Positions 49,432 to 59,441 of a stretch of 64,000 nt of DNA are shown here, piece after piece (position 1 is the first letter of the stretch; the number at the start of each line of letters is the position of its first letter). A program made the translations under genes and the position numbers. Origin of the DNA: Akkermansiaceae bacterium (lineage in GTDB: Bacteria; Verrucomicrobiota; Verrucomicrobiia; Verrucomicrobiales; Akkermansiaceae); NCBI GenBank assembly GCA_015062055.1, contig SUVK01000003.1, positions 1 to 64,000 on the forward strand, in the 5' to 3' direction. The notes beneath the pieces are model-generated. The model had not been told where the DNA came from and searched no databases. It was given only the letters and a program-made list of their open reading frames with translations.

Positions 49432-50045
49432 TGGAAGCCTTGCTCGGTATGGCGTTTGTATGTGGCTTGCTGGTGCTCTCTCAGCTCAGCCCGGGGCCGG
49501 ATGTGTTTTTTGTATTTCGCACAGCACTGGCGCAGGGGTTCCGCGCCGGGGTAGCCGTGGGGGCGGGCATCAGCCTGGGTTTTTTCATCCAGGCAGCCGT
49601 GGCATGTAGTGCAGGGGCATGGGCCATGCAGCAGGGCTGGAGCCGCTACTTGCTGTATGCCGCCGCCGCTTGGCTGCTGTACTTGGCATGGAAGATTTTT
49701 CCGAAAAGACGAAGCGTGGCCGAAGTTGATTTGGCTCAAAAAGAGCAGGGGAGCCCCTGCCGTGTCATGTTGTGGCAGGGCTTTTTGTGCAATATCCTCA
49801 ACCCTAAGTGTATGCTTTTCATCCTCACCCTCAGTGCCGGTCCCTTGCAGGCGCATGCTGCTTTGCCGTGGTATGCACCGGCGCTGGTGGTAGCATTAAC
49901 CCTGAGCGGTTTACTGGGCTGGGTGGTGTGGAGCGCCCTGCTGCAATGGCAACCCGTGCAGGGGGTATACCGCCGAAACACCCTGTTGATAGATGCCGTA
50001 TTTGCGGTTTTGTTGGCTGTTTTTGCATTGTTGATTATCGTGTAA
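49431..50045 (+). CDS. LysE/RhtB family exporter
   Basis: LSQLSPGPDVFFVFRTALAQGFRAGVAVGAGISLG; NPKCMLFIL; TGATG overlap with previous gene. Confidence 0.82.
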   Translation: MEALLGMAFVCGLLVLSQLSPGPDVFFVFRTALAQGFRAGVAVGAGISLGFFIQAAVACSAGAWAMQQGWSRYLLYAAAAWLLYLAWKIFPKRRSVAEVDLAQKEQGSPCRVMLWQGFLCNILNPKCMLFILTLSAGPLQAHAALPWYAPALVVALTLSGLLGWVVWSALLQWQPVQGVYRRNTLLIDAVFAVLLAVFALLIIV

Positions 50046-50136
50046 AATAGAAAAAATAGCCCGGTATCGTGCATTGGTGCTTGCTTTTTCGGGAGGAATG
50101 GGGTAGAGTATGTGTCGCAAAGACGTTATTGCACTT

Positions 50137-50808
50137 ATGAACGACATTATCACGACAGCATGCAAATTCGTCACGTCCTCTATCGGTCGCAAGATTCTTG
50201 TGGCTCTTACAGGTTCGTGTCTCCTCCTCTTCCTGGTGGGGCACCTTGCCGGTAACATGACCATTTTCGGTGGCAATGTTGCCGAGGGTGAAACCTCCTG
50301 GATTAACTACTACGCAACAGGTTTGCACTCAATGCCCGCCTGGCTTCTGTGGTCCATTCGTTTGGGCTTGTTGGCCGTGGCTCTTGTTCACATTGTGCTT
50401 ACTCTGGTGCTCAAGTACGAGAACTACAATGCCCGCACCCATTACCAGAAAGAGGGTACCCTCAAGGCCACCCTTTCCTCTCGTACCATGGTGATTACCG
50501 GCATCATGATTCTCTGCTTTGCCGTATTCCACCTCTGGCAGCTTACTTTCAACGGCGACCCGCATGATTGCTACAACCACATCATTGCTGCGTTCCAAGA
50601 CCCGCTGTGCTCCATCTTCTACATTGTAGCCATTTGCTGCCTCTTCATGCACGTGCGCCACGGCTTGCAGTCCGTTCTGCAAACCTTGGGCCTTGCCACC
50701 CGCAAGGTGCGCCCGCTCTACAACATCATTGCCGTTCTCTTCGGCTTGGTTGTATGCGGTGGTTTCATTGCCATCCCCGTGTGTGTGATGCTGGGTATCC
50801 TTAAATAA
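50137..50808 (+). CDS. sdhC: Succinate dehydrogenase/fumarate reductase cytochrome b subunit
   Basis: SIGRKILVALTGSCLLLFLVGHLAGNMTIFGG; HVRHGLQSVLQTLG; upstream of sdhA/B. Confidence 0.88.
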   Translation: MNDIITTACKFVTSSIGRKILVALTGSCLLLFLVGHLAGNMTIFGGNVAEGETSWINYYATGLHSMPAWLLWSIRLGLLAVALVHIVLTLVLKYENYNARTHYQKEGTLKATLSSRTMVITGIMILCFAVFHLWQLTFNGDPHDCYNHIIAAFQDPLCSIFYIVAICCLFMHVRHGLQSVLQTLGLATRKVRPLYNIIAVLFGLVVCGGFIAIPVCVMLGILK

Positions 50809-50832
50809 ACCTTTACTTAAAAAGCTCTGATT

Positions 50833-52797
<1,965 letters not shown>

Positions 52798-52833
52798 AGA
52801 CACGTTCCAAACTCTAACTTTTCATACACTATT

Positions 52834-53601
52834 ATGGCAAATCTCAATCTTACGCTCAAGGTTTGGCGCCAAGAGTCCCCCGAGGCCCAGGGCCGTATCG
52901 AGACCTACAAGGCTAAGAACATCCCGGACGAAGCTTCCTTCCTCGAGATGCTCGACATCGTTAACGAAGAGCTCGTTCACGAGGGCAAAGAGCCCATTCA
53001 CTTCGACCACGACTGCCGCGAAGGCATCTGCGGTATGTGCTCCCTCACCATCAACGGTGTACCCCATGGCGGCAAAAAGGTAACCACCTGCCAGCTGCAC
53101 ATGCGCCAGTTCAAGGATGGCGACACCATTTGGATTGAGCCGTTCCGCGCTGCTGCATTCCCGCTGCTGCGTGACTTGGTGGTAGACCGCACCGCTCTCG
53201 ACAACATCATCGCCGCCGGCGGTTTCGTAGACGTGCGCACCGGTGCTGCACCCAATGCCAACAACGTGCCCGTGCGCAAGAAGACGGCCGACGCCGCTTT
53301 CGACGCCGCTGCATGCATCGGCTGCGGTGCTTGCGTGGCCAGCTGCAAGAACAGCGCTGCCATGCTCTTCACCTCTGCCAAGGCTGCTCACCTCAATCTG
53401 CTGCCCCAGGGCCACCCCGAGAAGAACAAGCGCGTTCTTGCCATGGTGCGCCAGATGGACGCCCTCGGCTTCGGCAACTGCACCAACCTCTACGAGTGCG
53501 AGGCCGCTTGCCCCAAGGGTATCAGCGTAGACAACATTGCCAAGCTCAACCGCGACTACATGATCGCTTGCGCTTCCGAGGCTTTCGGTGTCTTCTCCTG
53601 A
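52834..53601 (+). CDS. sdhB: Succinate dehydrogenase/fumarate reductase iron-sulfur subunit
   Basis: [52 protein letters not shown]. Confidence 0.93.
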   Translation: MANLNLTLKVWRQESPEAQGRIETYKAKNIPDEASFLEMLDIVNEELVHEGKEPIHFDHDCREGICGMCSLTINGVPHGGKKVTTCQLHMRQFKDGDTIWIEPFRAAAFPLLRDLVVDRTALDNIIAAGGFVDVRTGAAPNANNVPVRKKTADAAFDAAACIGCGACVASCKNSAAMLFTSAKAAHLNLLPQGHPEKNKRVLAMVRQMDALGFGNCTNLYECEAACPKGISVDNIAKLNRDYMIACASEAFGVFS

Positions 53602-53627
53602 TAAGGCTCCCTCAATCATTCAACACC

Positions 53628-53668
53628 GCCACCGGAACGGGATTTCCCGCTCCGGTGGCTTTTTACTT
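53628..53668 (+). terminator. Intrinsic terminator after sdhB
   Basis: GCCACCGGAACGGGA-TT-TCCCGCTCCGGTGGC-TTTTTA. Confidence 0.88.
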
Positions 53669-53716
53669 GCTAAAGGGGCAGGCGGTGAGTATAATGTGCG
53701 CAGCATAGCACTGCAT

Positions 53717-54601
53717 ATGAAGTTTTACATCGTCACCCCCGCCTATAACGCCTTGCACTGGTTGAAGACCTGTGTGCGCTCTGTCGCAGACCAAGCGTGC
53801 GACGGTGTAGAAGTACACCACCACGTGCAAGACGGTGGCTCTGCCGATGGTACGGTAGAGTGGCTGCGTGAGTGGCAAGACAGCCATCAGCAGGCGGGCT
53901 ATTGCCTCAGCTTCGAAAGCGCCCCCGATAAGGGAATGTATGATGCCATCAACAAGGCTTGGGATAAATTGCCCGCAGATGCCCATATAACCGCCCACCT
54001 TAATTGCGACGAGCAGTATGCCCCCGGCGCCCTGCAAAAGGTGGCACAGGCCGCCTCAGCTGCCCCCAAGGCCGATATGTTCGTGACATCGCACATCATC
54101 ATCGATGCTCAAAACCGCTACATATGCCATCGCCGCCCCCTCAAGCCGTATAAGTGGGTCAGCCATACCACGTGTGAGATTATCACATGCACCTGTTTCC
54201 ACAGGGTTGCTTACTTCCTCAGCCACGGGGTGCGTTTCGATACGCAGTGGCGCTCCATCGGCGACTTGATTTTTTACCGCGATATTTTGCAGCATTCTCC
54301 TCGCGTGGCTCTGTTGCCGCATCTCTTTGCCAGCATCTTCCGCGTTACCGGCTCTAATTTGGCCTGGTCCGACATCACGCAGAAAGAATGGGATATTTAC
54401 AACAACCTGATGCCCAAGGCCGCCTACCGTTTCCGCAAACTCGCAGATGTTCTCAGCAAAGTCAAGCACCGCCTCTGCAATGCTTTACACGCAAACCCCG
54501 ACTCTTACGAGGTGTACCCCCCCGATGCGTCCCAACGCGTGAAAATACACATCAAACACCCCACTGTTCATTGGGGCTGTCGTACCGTCGGCGAAGAATA
54601 A
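53717..54601 (+). CDS. Family 2 glycosyltransferase
   Basis: MKFYIVTPAYNALHWLKTCVRSVADQ...VQDGGSADGTVEWL...SAPDKGMYDAINKAWD. Confidence 0.88.
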   Translation: MKFYIVTPAYNALHWLKTCVRSVADQACDGVEVHHHVQDGGSADGTVEWLREWQDSHQQAGYCLSFESAPDKGMYDAINKAWDKLPADAHITAHLNCDEQYAPGALQKVAQAASAAPKADMFVTSHIIIDAQNRYICHRRPLKPYKWVSHTTCEIITCTCFHRVAYFLSHGVRFDTQWRSIGDLIFYRDILQHSPRVALLPHLFASIFRVTGSNLAWSDITQKEWDIYNNLMPKAAYRFRKLADVLSKVKHRLCNALHANPDSYEVYPPDASQRVKIHIKHPTVHWGCRTVGEE

Positions 54602-54723
54602 TGACCTGGTACCCCGCCGCTGACTGCAAAAATTACTTGCATTAGTTATCAAAAATTAACTTTTTTGTGACATCATGTCATTTTAAGCTGGGCGAACGGC
54701 TCAAGATATAGTATAGTGGTGGC

Positions 54724-55446
54724 ATGAAGAAGTTTTTATCAACCCTCTTTATAGGCATAGCCGCCATGGCATCGGCCGTGGTATCGGCGCGTGCGGAGCA
54801 AGATTTTAATGCCGACGACATACTGTATGTGATGCGGCAAATGACGGTGAGCCAGCAGAACACGGATGTAATGGGAGCCATACGCAAAGGGGCGGTCAAG
54901 GTGCCGTTCAGCCTCAGCTCGCGTGGCGATACCATCGTCTTTCAATACAAGCAGAACAATGCCTGGCATCGTTTCGACGTTCGCATTAAAGAGAAGAATG
55001 TGGATATTATGCGCGTAGTAAAGGGCAAGGCGCAAGTGATATCGGCCAAGGGGTATTCTACCCCCATAGCCGGCACGGATGTTTGCTACGAAGACCTCTC
55101 GCTGCGTTTCTTGTACTGGACCGGCGCCAAGCTGATAGACGACCCCGATAACAGCCGCGTCAAAGGGCGAGATTGCCATATTGTCGAGGTAGCCAACCCC
55201 AAACCCTCGGTAGGGCAGTTTGCCTGGGTGCGCATGTGGGTCGATAAAGAGAACGGCACTGCTTGGCAGATAGATGGTTACGGCAAGGATGGTAAGCTCA
55301 GAAAACGCTTTACCATCACCTCGGTGCAGCGTTTGGATGACGGTCGCTGGTTCTTCAAGCAAATGAAGCTCGAGGTAAGAGACCCCAAAGACCCCAACCG
55401 TAATATATCCATTAACTATTTGGATATGGAAGACCTCAAAAAATAA
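54724..55446 (+). CDS. Outer membrane lipoprotein-sorting-like protein (LolA-type/TP0789-like)
   Basis: DADDILYVMRQMTVSQQ-type N-terminus; VRMWVDKENGTAWQIDGYGKDGKLRKRFTITSVQRLDDGRWFFKQMKLE. Confidence 0.65.
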   Translation: MKKFLSTLFIGIAAMASAVVSARAEQDFNADDILYVMRQMTVSQQNTDVMGAIRKGAVKVPFSLSSRGDTIVFQYKQNNAWHRFDVRIKEKNVDIMRVVKGKAQVISAKGYSTPIAGTDVCYEDLSLRFLYWTGAKLIDDPDNSRVKGRDCHIVEVANPKPSVGQFAWVRMWVDKENGTAWQIDGYGKDGKLRKRFTITSVQRLDDGRWFFKQMKLEVRDPKDPNRNISINYLDMEDLKK

Positions 55447-55473
55447 AGCAGCCCTCAAGCTATATACGCCGGT

Positions 55474-56070
55474 ATGAAAAAGTTGCTACTGCGCATGCTC
55501 ATCATGGCTGCCCCGGGTGTGGCCTTTTGGTGGCTGGTGCAATATGTGGTGATGCCGCTTTTTCATACTGACGAGGTAATAAACGCCCTCGGCTATGTGT
55601 TCGGGGGCGTTCTTGTGTTGGCCATCTGGGAGGGGGTGGCCATTCGGGCGTGGGTTTTGCCGTTCTTCGGTCGCGTGTTCAGCAGTTCGGTATACGGTGG
55701 GGGCTACTCATCGCAAGATGACCCTTTGGCCGCCATGGCTGCGCGTATTCGTGCCGATAAAGATTCTGCCCTTTTGCCCGATTTTTTGACGTTGGTCGAG
55801 CAAGATAAAACGCGCGCCCGCGCATGGTCAGAGCTCGCCTCCTTGTACGAAGAAACCTTTCAGAACATGCCCGAGGCCTTGTCTGCTTTGTTACAAGGGG
55901 CAGCCCACGCAGATTCTGCCGAAGACCGCGCCATGTTTTTGTACCGCGCTGCTCGATTTCGCCAACAGCGCATGAATGATGCCCGTGGCGCGCGCGAGCT
56001 GTATGCCCGAGTTGTTGGCGAGTACCCGCGCACAACATACGGCCGCAAGGCTGCCACGTTGGTCAATTAA
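55474..56070 (+). CDS. Membrane-anchored TPR-like protein
   Basis: N-terminal TMs; ARAWSELASLYEETFQNMPEALSALLQGAAHADSAEDRAMFLYRAARF. Confidence 0.5.
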   Translation: MKKLLLRMLIMAAPGVAFWWLVQYVVMPLFHTDEVINALGYVFGGVLVLAIWEGVAIRAWVLPFFGRVFSSSVYGGGYSSQDDPLAAMAARIRADKDSALLPDFLTLVEQDKTRARAWSELASLYEETFQNMPEALSALLQGAAHADSAEDRAMFLYRAARFRQQRMNDARGARELYARVVGEYPRTTYGRKAATLVN

Positions 56071-56194
56071 CCCCTGTATGAGGGTAAAAAAAATCTCCAT
56101 ACTTTTCAGTATGGCGATCTGAATACACTGTAAGTCAGTGTCAACTGCTCGGATGCATCCCGAGGGTAGCTATCGGCTTACATCCTGACCTAAA

Positions 56195-56296
56195 TCAGCG
56201 CTGAATGGCAACGGGTGCCTCCGGTGTGGGGGGCAGTGTGTTGGCAGCGGCGGTAACAGCTGTAAGGCCGAGAAGAATGGTGATGGTCTTAATCAT
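56195..56296 (-). CDS. 33-aa small secreted peptide candidate (not in ORF track)
   Basis: MIKTITILLGLTAVTAAANTLPPTPEAPVAIQR*; promoter candidate TTGACG-N16-TAGAAT at 56361-56388 (minus). Confidence 0.55.
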   Translation of the reverse strand: MIKTITILLGLTAVTAAANTLPPTPEAPVAIQR

Positions 56297-56458
56297 GGCT
56301 CTTAATTCGTACTGATTTGTTTGTTTTCCCTTTTTTGCTCACCTATAAGTGGGCGCGTTGATTCTACTCGTTTTTTTCGGAACGTCAAGCGTAAAAAAAA
56401 GAAATTTTTCAGATTTTTTATTTTGGCGGCAGAATTTCTGAATTTTTAACTCGCCATT

Positions 56459-57625
56459 TTATCTGCGTTTGCGAGATTTGCCGTATTTTTTCGTCGAGCT
56501 TTTCTTATCAGACTTCTTTTTGTTGGTTTTTTTAGTCTGTTTTTTAGCAGGTTCTGACTTCTTCTTAGAAGACTCCGCTTGTTTTTTCTGTTCTTCTTGG
56601 GGCGGGGTAGGTTGAGTGACTGTGGGTTCTACCTTAATAGGTTCGGGGTTAACGATTTGGGCCCCGGGGCGTATGGTTTCTCTGAAGGTAACAATGGCAC
56701 CGGTCAACGATTTGACGATGGCGGCTCGGTAGGCATCCGTTGCCAAGTCGGTTGCTTCTTTTTCGTTGGTGGTGTAGCCCAGCAACACCATGGCAGACGG
56801 GCAATTCAGTGTGTTGAGCAGGGTGTAGTGTGCACGCCGACAAGCGCGGTCATACGCTTTGGTGTGGAACACCAGGTGCGTGTGCAGGGCAAAAGCCAAC
56901 GCCATGTTGGTTGCATCGTGCCGGTGGCACTCCATCGTCCGCTTGCCGGGCATGAGGGGAGCGGCCGTGTAGGTTTCGATGCCTGCCATATCGGAGCGCC
57001 CCGCATTCAGATGCAAGCTGATAAAGAGGGCATTAGGCGTATTTTTAGCTAGTTCTACACGCTGCGCATCATTGACCGAGTAATTGCCGTTGCGGGTTAA
57101 GACAACGTTAAATCCCTGCGCTTTGAGCGATTCTGCCAACTCGGTAGCCACTTTGAGGGTGTAGGCACTTTCGGTGTCGGCGGGTGTTTTGTTGCCTTGG
57201 TCGGCTCCGCCGTGGCCGGGGTCGATGATGACGGTTTTAATCTCTCGGCGCTCAGTGATATAGGTGGGGCGCAGTATGGGGTCGATAACCTTAACAAAGT
57301 CCGTCTCGGAAATGTAAAGTTCGCCTTGTTCATCTTGCAAAACCGGCACGCTTAACTGCACGCGGTATCCGCTGATGGTGATTTCTCTCTGCCCGGCGGT
57401 AAGCCCCAATGAAAAGTCTGAGTTGCGAATGATTTTTTGTGACGTTTTTCCTTTATTATCAACTGCCGACAGCTTGTAGAAGGATTGAATGGAGTTGAGG
57501 CTGATATATTCTACCCCGTTCACCGTAGCTGTGGTCCAGGCGGTCGTCTCTTGTGCAGAGAGCGGGGCTGTAGCCAAAAGCGGCATCGTAGCCGTCAGAA
57601 GAGAGAAGAAGAGAGACGCCTTCAT
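56459..57625 (-). CDS. N-acetylmuramoyl-L-alanine amidase (Amidase_3) paralog with Lys-rich tail; probable catalytic Glu lost
   Basis: VIIDPGHGGADQGN, FISLHLNAG; PSAMVLLGYTTNEKEA in place of PxVLxExGFxSNxxE. Confidence 0.82.
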   Translation of the reverse strand: MKASLFFSLLTATMPLLATAPLSAQETTAWTTATVNGVEYISLNSIQSFYKLSAVDNKGKTSQKIIRNSDFSLGLTAGQREITISGYRVQLSVPVLQDEQGELYISETDFVKVIDPILRPTYITERREIKTVIIDPGHGGADQGNKTPADTESAYTLKVATELAESLKAQGFNVVLTRNGNYSVNDAQRVELAKNTPNALFISLHLNAGRSDMAGIETYTAAPLMPGKRTMECHRHDATNMALAFALHTHLVFHTKAYDRACRRAHYTLLNTLNCPSAMVLLGYTTNEKEATDLATDAYRAAIVKSLTGAIVTFRETIRPGAQIVNPEPIKVEPTVTQPTPPQEEQKKQAESSKKKSEPAKKQTKKTNKKKSDKKSSTKKYGKSRKRR

Positions 57626-57646
57626 GTGTTGAGGGTAAGAGGTAAA

Positions 57647-58714
57647 TTACTTGAGGCGGGTAGACCCCCTGTAGCGATTGCCACCACCATGAATGGTGCC
57701 ACCGCCTGTGCGGGGATTGCGAACTTTGAGCGGTTTGGCTTGTATGGTGTTGATATAAGCCACGATTCCTTGGAAAAGGCATTCGGCCAGTTTTTCGCGG
57801 TATGCGTCGGTCGATATGAGTTTACCCTCTACCGGGTTAGACACGAAACCGCCTTCAAAGAGCACGGCAGGGCGGGTGATGGTGCAAAGCACCGAAAAGC
57901 GCGCGCGTTGAATCCCGCGGTCTACGGCGCCGGTGTATTTGATGGCTCGGCTGTGAATGGCGGTGGCCAAGGCTATGTTGGCGCTGTCTTGGTTATTGCC
58001 GGCAAGAGACTCTCTTCTGCGGGTGCGAGCAAAGGGAGAAGTCGTGCCGTGCGGGGCCAGGGTAAAGGTTTCAATGCCTTTGGCGGCACGTCGGCCCGAG
58101 TTGTGGTGAATGCTCACAAACAAGCTGTTGGGTGTTTTGTTGGCAATGGCTACGCGCTGCTCCAAGGTTAAAAAAACGTCCGCGTCTCGTGTCATCACCA
58201 CTTTGTAACCGGCTTTTTTCAATTTATCGCGCAGCTTGCGGGCAACGGCCAAGTTACAATCTTTTTCTTTTGCCCAAGAGCTGACGGCGCCGGCATCGTG
58301 CCCGCCGTGGCCGGCATCTATCACAATCGTGGTGATAACGCCTGCTTGTTTGTTGTAGGTGGGGCGCAAGACGGGGTCTACCAGCTTCTTCATATCCACC
58401 GCAGAGATGAGCAGCTTGCCGTTATGCTCTTTGATGGGGTAGGAGAGAATATAGCGATAATTATTGACGTAAAAATCTTGTTTCCCGGCTTTTACGGAGA
58501 TGATGTATTTGTTGTTACCGTAAGATAAAAAGCCGGGGCGCCCTTTTTTCGGCAGGTATTTGTAGAACTTACAGGCATCTTCAACCTCAACGTATTCAAC
58601 TCCATCTACCTTCCATACCTGCCATTCGGTTTCATCTGCCTGTGCCGCAACAACCATGCAAGCCCCCAGCATGAGGACCAGCATCAGTACGATATTTTGC
58701 AGCATGTTTCGCAT
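57647..58714 (-). CDS. N-acetylmuramoyl-L-alanine amidase (Amidase_3)
   Basis: VIDAGHGGHDAGA, FVSIHHNSG, PAVLFEGGFVSNPVEGKL. Confidence 0.88.
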   Translation of the reverse strand: MRNMLQNIVLMLVLMLGACMVVAAQADETEWQVWKVDGVEYVEVEDACKFYKYLPKKGRPGFLSYGNNKYIISVKAGKQDFYVNNYRYILSYPIKEHNGKLLISAVDMKKLVDPVLRPTYNKQAGVITTIVIDAGHGGHDAGAVSSWAKEKDCNLAVARKLRDKLKKAGYKVVMTRDADVFLTLEQRVAIANKTPNSLFVSIHHNSGRRAAKGIETFTLAPHGTTSPFARTRRRESLAGNNQDSANIALATAIHSRAIKYTGAVDRGIQRARFSVLCTITRPAVLFEGGFVSNPVEGKLISTDAYREKLAECLFQGIVAYINTIQAKPLKVRNPRTGGGTIHGGGNRYRGSTRLK

Positions 58715-58806
58715 ATGTTGATGCTAACATGCTGCATGCCTGTTTGGCAAGGTAAAATTTTGACAACAGGCAGATGAATTATGTCCGCATTTCCCACGGT
58801 ACTGCA

Positions 58807-59313
58807 TCAGCGCACGTACGTAGCGGTGATTTCACATATATAAACCTTGTGCAGCGGGTTGGTGGGGTCGTACCACTGCGGCGATACCTCTGCAAAGTTT
58901 ACAAAGTCTGCCTCTTGCATGGTCGCTACCGCCATTTTGCGGCACTCCAGCACCAAGTCGGCATCTGCCATGGCTACCAAGCCGTTGGGCGTGGTAAAGG
59001 GCTCCAATGAAGTGGCGGCCATTTTGTCCACATCTCGCCCGGAGTTGCGCCCGCAGAAGATGAGGTCCTCGCGGTATTTCTCGGGCATGAAGGAGAGGGT
59101 GAATGCCGCTTGCTCATCTATAAACTTGGCCGTATGGCGGTTGGGGCGCACAAAGACGAAGGCGACGGGGCGGTTCCACAGGAACCCCAAGCCGCCCCAA
59201 CTGGCGGTCATGGTGTTAAAGCTTTCTTGCGTGCCGGCGGTGATAAGCATCCATTGCTTACCGATAAGCTCGGCGGGGTTCTTTTGCAGGGTGGTGAAGT
59301 CGATGTCGTTCAT
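58807..59313 (-). CDS. Flavin reductase-like / FMN-binding split-barrel protein
   Basis: LITAGTQESFNTMTASWGGLGFLWNRPVAFVFVRPNRHTAKFIDEQAAFTLSFMPE. Confidence 0.85.
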   Translation of the reverse strand: MNDIDFTTLQKNPAELIGKQWMLITAGTQESFNTMTASWGGLGFLWNRPVAFVFVRPNRHTAKFIDEQAAFTLSFMPEKYREDLIFCGRNSGRDVDKMAATSLEPFTTPNGLVAMADADLVLECRKMAVATMQEADFVNFAEVSPQWYDPTNPLHKVYICEITATYVR

Positions 59314-59318
59314 GGTGA

Positions 59319-59441
59319 TTATTCGAGGCGGGAGGTGGCGATGGTGTTACCCAAATCGGTGCGTATGCAAGAGCTAAAACCTGCTGCACACAAGAGTGTG
59401 AGCAGCAGGGTGGTTAGAGCTTGTAAGCTTATACGGCGCAT
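59319..59441 (-). CDS. 40-aa small lipoprotein (not in ORF track)
   Basis: MRRISLQALTTLLLTLLCAAGFSSCIRTDLGNTIATSRLE*; start overlaps acnA stop (TGATG); stop 5 nt before flavin reductase ATG. Confidence 0.7.
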   Translation of the reverse strand: MRRISLQALTTLLLTLLCAAGFSSCIRTDLGNTIATSRLE

